Assembly (NCBI GenBank): GCA_019749855.1
Contig: JAIEPI010000046.1
Coordinates: 1-25,456, forward strand
Reading direction: 5' to 3'
DNA: 25,456 bases
From: Rickettsiales bacterium
GTDB taxonomy: Bacteria > Pseudomonadota > Alphaproteobacteria > Rickettsiales > UBA998
Shown here: in pieces, positions 16,309 through 24,885 of the stretch
Position numbering within the stretch: position 1 is the stretch's first letter
Layout of the letters: each line of letters starts with the position of its first letter
Made by a program: the position numbers and the translations under genes
Notes under the pieces: model-generated
Told to the model about the DNA's origin: nothing
Databases searched by the model: none
Seen by the model: the letters and a program-made list of their open reading frames with translations, nothing else

Positions 16309-19300
16309 AAATGTGGCGCTGGATAGGGCTTGGCATCGTCATGATCGGTGCTGGATTTTTTGCGATCAATCAGCGCCATGAGAATCAGTTACCTAAAGCC
16401 ATGGGACTGAGTGAGGCAGCGCCCAAGTCAGAAGCCAATGTCGCGGATTCTATCAGGGCGCTGCTGCTGCAGGCAGAGTCAGAGGGTGGCGATTTTTATT
16501 ATGTGAAGGCCGTGGCAGCGGCGCAGGAAATGAGCGCACCTTTTGAGCAGGCGCAGGCATTATTAGCGATTGTTCGTTCGCAGTTACATCATGATAAGGC
16601 ACGCCTTGCTGTCAGCACATACACGCACTTGTATCAGGTGTTAGATGTGCTCGATGCGCATCAGTATAGTAGTATTGCGTTGGCAATGGTTGATACTTTG
16701 CTTGTCAATAAAGAGGGGATTCCCACGGGGAGTGCCAACGCTATTGATAAAGCGCGCCAACTGACCGAATTTATATCGCACGGGCCTGCTCGCGTTCAGG
16801 CATGGGGCGCTATTGGCCGCGCAGTCATGGCGATCTCAAGTGGTGAGGCCGCTGCCAATGACGGCTCTGTAGAATCGCTGCAGCAAGGAAACCCAAATTC
16901 GGCATTCTATCGGGCCTTGGCCATGCCGCTGGATGCAACAGAACTGCGCAATGGCAAGTTGATAGAGGTGTTAGACGCGGCCTTAAGCGCTCAGGATTAC
17001 ACGATGGCTATCCACGCCGTCAGTGCGATGCAAAGTTCTAAGTCAGCGCGGGATGCACAGTTCAAATTATTCAATTTCTTTACGGCGAATAAAGAATGGT
17101 CACAAGCCGAGCGCGTGGTACATACCCTACACAAGCCATTGGATGCCGCGATGGCATTAATCGACCTGGCGCAGGCGTACCATTCGCTTGGATATACTTT
17201 ACGTGCCAACAACGCGGTGGAGCAAGTTTTTGAGCTACTGCCTGAGGTCAAGGGTGCGCGGCATCAAGCTGACGTTCAGGCGCGCATTGCCGAGTATTTT
17301 GCTAACGCCGATGACGAAGCCAACGCACAAAAGGCGCTGGCGCTTGCGAGCACATCACAGTTCAAAGCCCGCGCACTGGCGAGCCTGACCATGATGTATT
17401 TGCGCGCTGAGAAAATGTCATTAGCGCTCGATGTTTTTGCCAGTATGAGCAATGCTCCGGCTGATCTTCTGGAGTCTGTGTCACTGGCGATTGCCAATGC
17501 CTATGTCACGCAGGAAATGCCGCAAGAAGCGATGGAGTTTTTATCAAAACAAACTCTTCCTTCCACTGCCGCTCAGCGGCCTGTGCAACTGGCCATCATT
17601 GCGGCATTACTGGCGCAGAAAAAAATGGATGAAGCGCAGCTTTATGTGGACTCCATCGCTGATCCGCTGCTGAAAGCGCAGGCCGGAGCACTGTTTGCCA
17701 GTCGAAGAGATTACGGGGGCGATAAAGCGGCTAAGTACGAAAACTTTGTTCAAGTGCAGTCCGCTATTGAGGCGCTGCCAGATGAAGCGCAGCGCTCCTC
17801 AGGATTCCGTGTGCTTGCCAGTGTTTTTGCTGATGAGGGAATGTTTGAGCGTGCGCAATTTTGCTTTTATCAAATGAATGATGAGGATCTTCTGCAGTCT
17901 GCACCGCATGTTTTTTCAAGCATGGTAGAGAAGGGGCAGTCGGAGGATGCCATCATCTATGCAGATGATTTTGAGCAGACGGCCGTCCGAGATGCCAGCT
18001 ATGCCGCATTGGCACGCGCATTGGCCACGCATCAGGATATTCAGTCAGCTACCGCAACGGCCAGAAAAATACTTAATACATCCATGCGGGTCAGCGTGTT
18101 TCGCGATGTGGCAAAAATTCAGGCGGGGCTGTCTGATTTTTATCAATTGCTGGGTGACTCCACGCCCGTGTCGCAGGACTTACGTGCGGTACAGACTGAT
18201 GCCGCTACTCGCATGATTCTGCCGAAGACACTGGCAAAAACTACGCAGAATAAACAATCATTAGATGATTTTGAGAGCACAACCGTTGACATGATTAAAT
18301 CGCGTCAGAGCGATGTGTTAATGCGAGAGAGTCCGGCCTCTGATATTGCTCAAGCAATCCCAGCTATTCAGGCACCCAAAGAGCTGCAATATGATACGGC
18401 TTATGTGCGCTCGCTTTTGCCGCCCGCGACTCGTTTCCGTGCTGGCCGTATCTACTATGCCAATAGCCCTTATAACCTCAAATTTCACTTTGCCGCGGGG
18501 AACGCAGATTTCGTGCGCCGCCAGAAGAGCGCCATACCGGACGTCATCACGATTGAAAAAGGCGTGGTGGATCTCTCTACGTTGCAGCAGGAGATGCAAG
18601 CACAGGGATTTGGCGAGTATCTGGTGAAGCTGCCTAACAAGACGTATCTGTTGCGCCGACCAATTGTCATCGGGCCAGAAGCAACACTCGTTATTTCCGC
18701 TGCTGACACGAATGAGTTGAAATTGTCGGTGGAAGCGGGAGCGTACATCGTCAATGCGGGCACTTTTTTTGCCGTGGATACACGCCTCACCGGATGGAGT
18801 GAAGAACATCAGCGTGCTGCCATTGAAACAAAAGCGGCGCGTACCTTTCGTCCATTTTATGTCTCCTGGAGCCGTTCAGTCACCAATATGGCGAGCACTG
18901 AGCTGACCGCTATGGGCTACACTGCGTCTAAATCTTATGGTTTGACCGTTAGCTCAGGCCCAAGCCAGTTTGAAAAAGCACAATCGCGAGATTACAAGCG
19001 GCCTACGGGTATCATTGTCGATAACTCATTTAGAAACTTTCTCTACGGTTTTTATTCCTATGAAGCGGATAATGTTGTGCTGGTGGGTAATGAATATGTC
19101 GATAACCTTGTGTATGGCATTGACCCGCATGATCGCTCGCGTTGGCTGATGATTGCGTATAACACCGTCTATGATAGCCATAAAAAACACGGCATTATTA
19201 TCTCGCGCGAGGTAAATTTTTCCACCCTGCTTGGCAATGTTTTGTTCAATAATGGCGGCTCCGGATTGATGGCAGATCGTTTTTCAACGGGTACGATGAT

Positions 19301-19937
19301 TTATGCCAACACATCCTTTTCCAATAAAGGGGACGGTCTCACTGTGTTTGAAAGCAGCTGTAAGCTGATTGCGAGTAACCGCCTGTTTGAAAACAAACGC
19401 GCAGGCATTCGTGTGCGCAACAGCATGGATGTTGGTATCTATTTTAATGAGATTCGTGGCAATCGTCAGGCGGCTGTTCAGGGCTACGTACTGGATCTGA
19501 AAACAAGTCCTGTCCATGCAGGTCGTGACTTTAAACTCGATCCATATACAGACGTGACCGCAATCACTATGGTGGGAAACTGGATAGAGCGAAATGGCGT
19601 CGGCATTCTGGGTGATCAGATGGCAGCACTCTTTCTGAGAGCTAATCATTTTCTATCGCAATCACCCAAGCTGCTGCGTGGCAGTTGGGAGGCCGAGGCA
19701 CCCCATATCTTCTCGAGTAGCGATGTTGAGGGGAACGGCATTTTCATTACCAATCGTTGCGTTAAGGGTGTCATTGCGGTGCGTGATCATTGCGATTATC
19801 GTGACGATGGATTTTTTGTCGGTGATGGGCAGGATCGTCTGGTGGAGCGCGTGGATGAGGATTACTGTGCCGCACCAGCCACGCCTGACGAGCCACTCAA
19901 TGTTCCAAACGTATCAAACGATGGAGCAGGCCAATGA
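16305..19937 (+). CDS. algG: Helical-repeat scaffold fused to AlgG-like mannuronan C5-epimerase
   Basis: A 1210-residue two-part protein. A signal-anchor helix (about 4-22, WIGLGIVMIGAGFFAI) implies a periplasmic location. Residues ~45-660 are helical repeats rich in Ala/Leu/Gln of TPR style (AQALLAIVRSQL, ALIDLAQAYHSLGYTL, ARIAEYFANADDEANAQKAL). From about residue 693 the sequence matches AlgG: an N-terminal cap, then a right-handed parallel beta-helix with the DPHDRS catalytic motif (D940, H942, D943), and stacked segments such as GNEYVDN, YNTVYDSHKKHG and FNNGGSGL. AlgG converts mannuronate to guluronate in the polymer and guides it through the periplasm. Pseudomonas AlgG is ~540 residues and lacks the repeat part, which here may replace an AlgK-type partner. 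It overlaps the next gene by 4 bases. The epimerase assignment is firm; the role of the repeats is inferred. Confidence 0.85.
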   Translation: MKMWRWIGLGIVMIGAGFFAINQRHENQLPKAMGLSEAAPKSEANVADSIRALLLQAESEGGDFYYVKAVAAAQEMSAPFEQAQALLAIVRSQLHHDKARLAVSTYTHLYQVLDVLDAHQYSSIALAMVDTLLVNKEGIPTGSANAIDKARQLTEFISHGPARVQAWGAIGRAVMAISSGEAAANDGSVESLQQGNPNSAFYRALAMPLDATELRNGKLIEVLDAALSAQDYTMAIHAVSAMQSSKSARDAQFKLFNFFTANKEWSQAERVVHTLHKPLDAAMALIDLAQAYHSLGYTLRANNAVEQVFELLPEVKGARHQADVQARIAEYFANADDEANAQKALALASTSQFKARALASLTMMYLRAEKMSLALDVFASMSNAPADLLESVSLAIANAYVTQEMPQEAMEFLSKQTLPSTAAQRPVQLAIIAALLAQKKMDEAQLYVDSIADPLLKAQAGALFASRRDYGGDKAAKYENFVQVQSAIEALPDEAQRSSGFRVLASVFADEGMFERAQFCFYQMNDEDLLQSAPHVFSSMVEKGQSEDAIIYADDFEQTAVRDASYAALARALATHQDIQSATATARKILNTSMRVSVFRDVAKIQAGLSDFYQLLGDSTPVSQDLRAVQTDAATRMILPKTLAKTTQNKQSLDDFESTTVDMIKSRQSDVLMRESPASDIAQAIPAIQAPKELQYDTAYVRSLLPPATRFRAGRIYYANSPYNLKFHFAAGNADFVRRQKSAIPDVITIEKGVVDLSTLQQEMQAQGFGEYLVKLPNKTYLLRRPIVIGPEATLVISAADTNELKLSVEAGAYIVNAGTFFAVDTRLTGWSEEHQRAAIETKAARTFRPFYVSWSRSVTNMASTELTAMGYTASKSYGLTVSSGPSQFEKAQSRDYKRPTGIIVDNSFRNFLYGFYSYEADNVVLVGNEYVDNLVYGIDPHDRSRWLMIAYNTVYDSHKKHGIIISREVNFSTLLGNVLFNNGGSGLMADRFSTGTMIYANTSFSNKGDGLTVFESSCKLIASNRLFENKRAGIRVRNSMDVGIYFNEIRGNRQAAVQGYVLDLKTSPVHAGRDFKLDPYTDVTAITMVGNWIERNGVGILGDQMAALFLRANHFLSQSPKLLRGSWEAEAPHIFSSSDVEGNGIFITNRCVKGVIAVRDHCDYRDDGFFVGDGQDRLVERVDEDYCAAPATPDEPLNVPNVSNDGAGQ

Positions 19938-22168
19938 TGAGGTTCAGGCAGGGAATCATCATGCTTGCCGCATGTGTTGCCACACTGGCATCACCCGCAT
20001 GGGCAGAAATGTCGCAACAGCAAATCGACAGCACGATTCAACAAATGGAGCAGGCAGCTTTAGCGGCGGATGACGTGACCTTTGCTACGCTCAGAAGTGC
20101 CCTAGAATCAGACAACACAACGGAAGCGTATGTGGCATTAGGCAAGCTGTATGGTAATCTGCCCACTCGCTATATTCTGCGCATCAAGGATTACGAACAG
20201 GCATCGGCTTACTATCGGCGTGCGTTAGCGTTGGGAGAGGAGCGACAGCAGGAATCCAAAGATGTGAATGTGGCGCGCGTGGCGCTCTCACGCTTTATTC
20301 TGCAAGGGCGATTGCGTGATGCTGACGCGGATGAAAAAACAGCCATTGCTTTGTTGGAGAAAGCGGTGGAATCCGGCAATCCCAATGCGGCCTATATTCT
20401 GGCTCGTCATCTTGAGCGCCGAGGAGTGGGTAAAGCCCCCAATTATAAAGAGGCCGAGTATTGGTATCGTGCTGCATTGCGTGGTCAGGTCGGCGAGGCG
20501 GCCATCGCTTTGGTTTCGCTGGCCAAGCGTGGATATATTACCTTGCCAAGCAAACAATCAAAGCAGGAGTTGAGTGCTCTGGGTATTTCACTGCTTCAGC
20601 AGCGGACTGATCGCGGCGATAGTACAGCTGCCTACCGTTTGGGTCGTATTTACGCACTGGGTATTACCGCAGAAGCTGATCTCGCAGAAGCGAAGCAATG
20701 GTATTTACGGGCGGCCAAACTCGGATCTGTTTCCGCATTACGGGAATTATCATTGATGGCTAGCCGTAACGATAAGAATGCCACGGAAGCCGCGAAATAC
20801 ATGTTACAGGCCGCTGAGAGTGGCTCTATCGTTTCCGCTGTCGAGCTGGCTAAAAAGCTGGCGCGTCCGGAAGGCTATTATCTGGATGTGAGTCAGGAGG
20901 TGGCGCATCTGTGGGCAGAACGGGCGGCAGCGGTCGGAAACGTTACTGCGATTGGTATTCTAAGCACTCAATTATTAGCTGAGGGCAAAGTTGAGCAAGC
21001 CGTTAGTTATCTGGAGCGTGCCGCCAGTAAAGGTAACATGGAGAGCTATTTAACGCTGTATCGCCTTTTCAAAAATGCTGAGGGTGTTGCCAAAGACACT
21101 GAGCGCGCGGCGAGGTATTTTGTCAGTGCTTTGCAATCGAGACAATTAGTGCCACAGGAGAAAGAACGACTGGCACTCATTTTGCTGGATGGGAGCGAAC
21201 CCGTTTACGATGAAACCAAAGGTCTGTCGCTACTCAACGAGGCGGCCAACGAAGGGGCTATTGATGCCATGAGTCTGCTGGCTGATATGTATCTGCATGG
21301 CAAGAATGTAGCGGTGGATGTTGGCAAAGCCCTCAGTTGGCTTGAGAAGGCATCGGCACTAGGTGATGTAACGTCCACGCTGACTTTGAGTCTTCTTTAT
21401 GAGGAAGGCGTGCTGGTTAAGCAAAATCGTATGAAAGCTAATCGGCTCATTACACAAACACTTAAAAACGTCGCGCCGGACGATTCGCAGGCCATGATGA
21501 CCATTGGAAAAGCCTACGTGGAAGGAAAAGGTGTCGTGGTTGATATGGATGAGGCCGCCAAATGGTTTAAGCGGGCCACGGAGGCTGGCAGTATTGAGGG
21601 GCTGGTGACATTGGGGCGATTGGTAAAATGGAATGCGGTGAAAGCCTTTCAGGCAAGTCAAGCGGTGGGCTTGTTTGAACAGGCGGCCAGTGCCGGCTCT
21701 AAAAGTGCGCTAGTTGAACTGGGCCTGCTCTACAGCATTGGCATGTTAGTACCGTTGGATGCGAACTCTGCGCTGTCCTATTTCATACTAGCCGCTGAGG
21801 GCGGCTCTCTTGAGGGCATGCGTCAGGCGGGTCTGGCGTATCTTGGTGGCTTTGGTGTTGAAAAGGATATCGAAAAAGGAACAGCGTATCTTGAGCAGGC
21901 GGCAAATGCAGGACATGCCGGTGCGATGCTGGATTTAGGCAACGTGTATGCCATGCGTGGCGAGGATGCTCAGGCAGCGCGGTGGTGGATGCAGGCATCT
22001 TTACAAAAGAACCCCGATGCGCTCTATTTTCTCTCACAGGCCTATCGTGAGGGCAGGGGGGTAGCAAAAGATGAAAAAATAGCTGACCAGTATCAAAAAG
22101 AAGCCGCCGCACTTGATAGTTATCAAGCGTTGCTGGAAATTGATCCGGTCGAACCGCCAGCCCATTAA
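19934..22168 (+). CDS. Sel1-repeat exported protein (second AlgK-like scaffold)
   Basis: A 744-residue protein with an N-terminal export signal. Two readings are possible: Sec cleavage after SPAWA (residue 24), or a lipobox LAAC at 11-14 after a rather short hydrophobic run; the first seems better. The remainder is Sel1-like repeats of ~36 residues, clear examples being AYILARHLERRGVGKAPNYK, YRLGRIYALGITAEADLAEA and LADMYLHGKNVAVDVGKAL. The gene starts inside the algG stop (ATGA overlap; a second ATG follows at 19937), so the two are translationally coupled and probably act together. It likely scaffolds periplasmic enzymes such as AlgG and AlgJ. It could be the true AlgK counterpart, because it sits within the operon, whereas the lipoprotein gene on the other strand has the AlgK-type lipid anchor. 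Confidence 0.8.
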   Translation: MMRFRQGIIMLAACVATLASPAWAEMSQQQIDSTIQQMEQAALAADDVTFATLRSALESDNTTEAYVALGKLYGNLPTRYILRIKDYEQASAYYRRALALGEERQQESKDVNVARVALSRFILQGRLRDADADEKTAIALLEKAVESGNPNAAYILARHLERRGVGKAPNYKEAEYWYRAALRGQVGEAAIALVSLAKRGYITLPSKQSKQELSALGISLLQQRTDRGDSTAAYRLGRIYALGITAEADLAEAKQWYLRAAKLGSVSALRELSLMASRNDKNATEAAKYMLQAAESGSIVSAVELAKKLARPEGYYLDVSQEVAHLWAERAAAVGNVTAIGILSTQLLAEGKVEQAVSYLERAASKGNMESYLTLYRLFKNAEGVAKDTERAARYFVSALQSRQLVPQEKERLALILLDGSEPVYDETKGLSLLNEAANEGAIDAMSLLADMYLHGKNVAVDVGKALSWLEKASALGDVTSTLTLSLLYEEGVLVKQNRMKANRLITQTLKNVAPDDSQAMMTIGKAYVEGKGVVVDMDEAAKWFKRATEAGSIEGLVTLGRLVKWNAVKAFQASQAVGLFEQAASAGSKSALVELGLLYSIGMLVPLDANSALSYFILAAEGGSLEGMRQAGLAYLGGFGVEKDIEKGTAYLEQAANAGHAGAMLDLGNVYAMRGEDAQAARWWMQASLQKNPDALYFLSQAYREGRGVAKDEKIADQYQKEAAALDSYQALLEIDPVEPPAH

Positions 22169-22192
22169 CCTGTCAATCCCCCACACTTCATT

Positions 22193-23401
22193 ATGCAAGC
22201 ACAGACGCCGACTACACCCAATTCGTTATCACCTACATATTCTTATGTTGCGGCCCTGTTGTTTTTAGTGGTGATTGGTGCGCTGCTTGCAGCTGCCGTG
22301 GTGGGGGTGGTGCGCCACCCACAGAAATTTGCTGCTCTTTTTGAGAAACCAACTCAGGAAGATGTTTTACAGGGGCATTTAACGAGCAAAGCGCAAACGC
22401 TGTTTGAGGAAGTCTTTGTGTTAAAAGATCAGGCGGTGGGGCTATGGGGTGCGGCACGTTATGCGTTGTTTCATACGGGTAGTAAGGGCGTACTCATTGG
22501 CAAGAATGGCTGGCTGTTTACCACCGAAGAATTTCAGGAATATCCCAATGCACGTCAGGAGCGTCATCATAAACTCGAAATTATTACGCAGGTGCGAGAT
22601 TACCTAAGGGCACATCAGGTGGAATTGGTGGTCGCGCTGGTGCCGGCGAAAGCACGCATTTATCCGCATGCCTTGGGCGCGCTAAAACTTCCTCCGGATA
22701 AACAGCGGCTATATGATCATTTTCGTCAGAAATTAATCGCAAAAGATATTTTGGTTCCCGACATTGCCACCGCATTCACCAAAGAGCGTCATCATCAAAA
22801 GCTTTTCATGCGCAGTGACACGCACTGGTCGCCCAAAGGTGCGCAACTGGCGGCGCAGGAGGTAGCTCAAGCAGTGAAAAAGCACTGCCCGTCGCTGGTG
22901 TTGCCGCCCATTGAGCTGGACACACACACGGCAAAGCGCGAGAAATATGAGGGTGATTTACAGAAATTTGTGACAACGGCCAACTATCGCCGCTTATTAA
23001 AACTGCCGAATGAAATGCTGCAACGCACCACCACGACTGTTCACTCGGGCGGGGGTGCATCCGACGCATTATTTGCTGAGGAAAAGCTTTCCGTGGTGTT
23101 AGTGGGCACTTCCTACAGTGCTTATGCGCAGTGGAATTTTGATGGCGCGTTAAAAAGCGCTCTAGAGGCGGATGTATTAAACGTTGCCGATGAAGGTGGT
23201 GGGCCGATGGCGCCGATGGCAAAATATCTGCGCGATACTGATTTAAGCACGCAAGCACCAGCTATTGTTATTTGGGAAATACCTGAGCGTTTTATCGACA
23301 AGCCTTATGACGATGTTCACTTCGACAAGTTAGCGCCCGCTCACAAAGGTGCCAAAGGACAGCACAGGGCGTGCACCTCCGTAGATGAGGGATCACACTA
23401 A
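22193..23401 (+). CDS. algJ: AlgJ-like SGNH-family alginate O-acetyltransferase
   Basis: A 402-residue membrane-anchored periplasmic enzyme. One N-terminal helix (about 18-42) is followed by an AlgJ/AlgX-type SGNH hydrolase-like domain. The catalytic D-x-H is seen in RSDTHWSPKG (D209, H211), and the nucleophile Ser in GTSYS (about 305-309, S307 or S309). IGKNGWLF (about 102-109) is also a family signature. The single anchor, the length and the absence of a C-terminal carbohydrate-binding module favour AlgJ over AlgX. It acts with AlgI: AlgI moves acetyl groups across the membrane, and AlgJ passes them on. It starts 24 bases after the Sel1 gene, and its stop overlaps the algI ATG as TAATG. With no algX or algF seen, it may do the final transfer to the polymer itself. 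Confidence 0.85.
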   Translation: MQAQTPTTPNSLSPTYSYVAALLFLVVIGALLAAAVVGVVRHPQKFAALFEKPTQEDVLQGHLTSKAQTLFEEVFVLKDQAVGLWGAARYALFHTGSKGVLIGKNGWLFTTEEFQEYPNARQERHHKLEIITQVRDYLRAHQVELVVALVPAKARIYPHALGALKLPPDKQRLYDHFRQKLIAKDILVPDIATAFTKERHHQKLFMRSDTHWSPKGAQLAAQEVAQAVKKHCPSLVLPPIELDTHTAKREKYEGDLQKFVTTANYRRLLKLPNEMLQRTTTTVHSGGGASDALFAEEKLSVVLVGTSYSAYAQWNFDGALKSALEADVLNVADEGGGPMAPMAKYLRDTDLSTQAPAIVIWEIPERFIDKPYDDVHFDKLAPAHKGAKGQHRACTSVDEGSH

Positions 23402-24837
23402 TGGTTTTTTCTTCAAGCATATTTCTCAGCATTTTTTTACCGCTCTTTTTATGTGTGTATTATCTCGCCTCTGCGTCCTGGCGTTCGCGCGTCATCCTCA
23501 TCGGCTCCTACACATTTTACGCATGGTGGCGTGTTGATTTCGTCGCTCTTTTTGCTGCCGTAACTTACTTCGCTTATGCGGTGTCATTACGCATGGAAGC
23601 GACGGATGATATCCGACTCAAGCAACGCTGGCTCACCTTTGGTGTCATCGCCAACCTGCTAACACTGGGATATTTTAAGTACTTCAATTTTGGTGTGCAG
23701 AGTTTCAATATTTTGCTGGCCGAGTTCGGTATTGGGCCATGGCAATTTGCGCATGTGATTCTGCCTATTGGCATTTCATTTTATGTTTTTCATACTATCA
23801 GTTATCTCGTCGATATTTACCGCAAAGACGCGCCGCTGCCCCGTAGTTTCTGGGATTTTGCTGCATTTGTTGCGCTGTTCCCGCATCTGATTGCCGGTCC
23901 GGTTCTACGCTATAAAAATCTGGCGGAGCAGTTTGCGCATCGTCAGCATAGCTGGGCCCTTTTTAATGAGGGTGCGATCCGGTTTGCACTGGGTTTTTGC
24001 AAAAAAGTGCTCATTGCTGATTCGTTGGCTCCGCTGGCGGATGTGATGTTCGCGCAAACACATCCGACATTGGTTGAATCCTGGTTAGGTATTCTTGCTT
24101 ACACGGCCCAGCTCTATTTTGATTTCTCCGGCTATAGTGATATGGCGATTGGTCTGGCGCTGATGATGGGTTTCCGGTTTCTTGAGAATTTCCGCCATCC
24201 TTATTTGAGCCGCAGCATCACAGAATTCTGGCGGCGCTGGCATATTTCATTGTCTAACTGGTTGCGCGACTATCTCTATATTCCGTTAGGTGGCAATCGT
24301 AAGGGGCGTCGTCGCACTTACATCAACCTGTTTTTAACGATGCTACTGGGTGGTTTGTGGCATGGTGCCAACATTACCTTTGTGTTGTGGGGAGCATGGC
24401 ACGGGTTCTGGCTGGCGTTTGAGCGTTGGCGCAGCGAGAAAACCGGCACTAATCCCGCACATGTATCGCCCTATCCCTCGGTGATTGCCTTGCCACTCAC
24501 CGCATTATTTGTGATCATCGGGTGGGTATTATTTCGCGCCCCGGACATACACGTGGCAATGGATTTATATGCCGGATTATTGGGTCAGCATGGGTACGCG
24601 ATCCGTGACAGTGTGGGCTGGCAAGTTGATAATTTCGAGCGCAGCATGCTACTGATTGGATGGTTGCTGATGTTTGTCTCGCCATGGATGCAGCAGCGCT
24701 TGGGTGGCGACGATTCAGTGCGTTGGGCTGGAGCTATGCGTTGGCCATTACAAACAGTCGTGTGCTTATTATTCATGATGGCTATTTGCAAAATGATTGC
24801 TCAGTCTTTCTCCCCATTCCTGTATTTTCAGTTTTAA
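23401..24837 (+). CDS. algI: AlgI-like MBOAT acyltransferase
   Basis: A 478-residue multi-pass membrane protein of the MBOAT family, close to the length of Pseudomonas AlgI (~520). It supplies acetyl groups from a cytoplasmic donor for periplasmic O-acetylation. Seen are hydrophobic helices throughout, IAGPVLRYKNL (about 166-176), the FSGYSDMAIG segment (about 242-251), RRWHISLSNWLRDYLYIPLG (about 278-297), and the MBOAT histidines in LWHGANITFVLWGAWHG (H321 and H334). The first of these matches the essential His of AlgI. It is translationally coupled to algJ by a 1-base TAATG overlap. It is the last rightward gene, 48 bases from the convergent lyase gene. Confidence 0.92.
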   Translation: MVFSSSIFLSIFLPLFLCVYYLASASWRSRVILIGSYTFYAWWRVDFVALFAAVTYFAYAVSLRMEATDDIRLKQRWLTFGVIANLLTLGYFKYFNFGVQSFNILLAEFGIGPWQFAHVILPIGISFYVFHTISYLVDIYRKDAPLPRSFWDFAAFVALFPHLIAGPVLRYKNLAEQFAHRQHSWALFNEGAIRFALGFCKKVLIADSLAPLADVMFAQTHPTLVESWLGILAYTAQLYFDFSGYSDMAIGLALMMGFRFLENFRHPYLSRSITEFWRRWHISLSNWLRDYLYIPLGGNRKGRRRTYINLFLTMLLGGLWHGANITFVLWGAWHGFWLAFERWRSEKTGTNPAHVSPYPSVIALPLTALFVIIGWVLFRAPDIHVAMDLYAGLLGQHGYAIRDSVGWQVDNFERSMLLIGWLLMFVSPWMQQRLGGDDSVRWAGAMRWPLQTVVCLLFMMAICKMIAQSFSPFLYFQF

Positions 24838-24885
24838 TCAAGAAGCGTACGAAATACAGGCCCACCATTCTAATCAGCGGCTCTT

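Noticed and set aside
18318..18809. 163-codon minus-strand open frame
   Set aside because: Antisense within the AlgG domain at its N-terminal cap; no domain or start signal supports it.
24838..24885. Bidirectional terminator between algI and the lyase gene
   Set aside because: The position is right for one, but I found no stem of useful length followed by a T-run on either strand.
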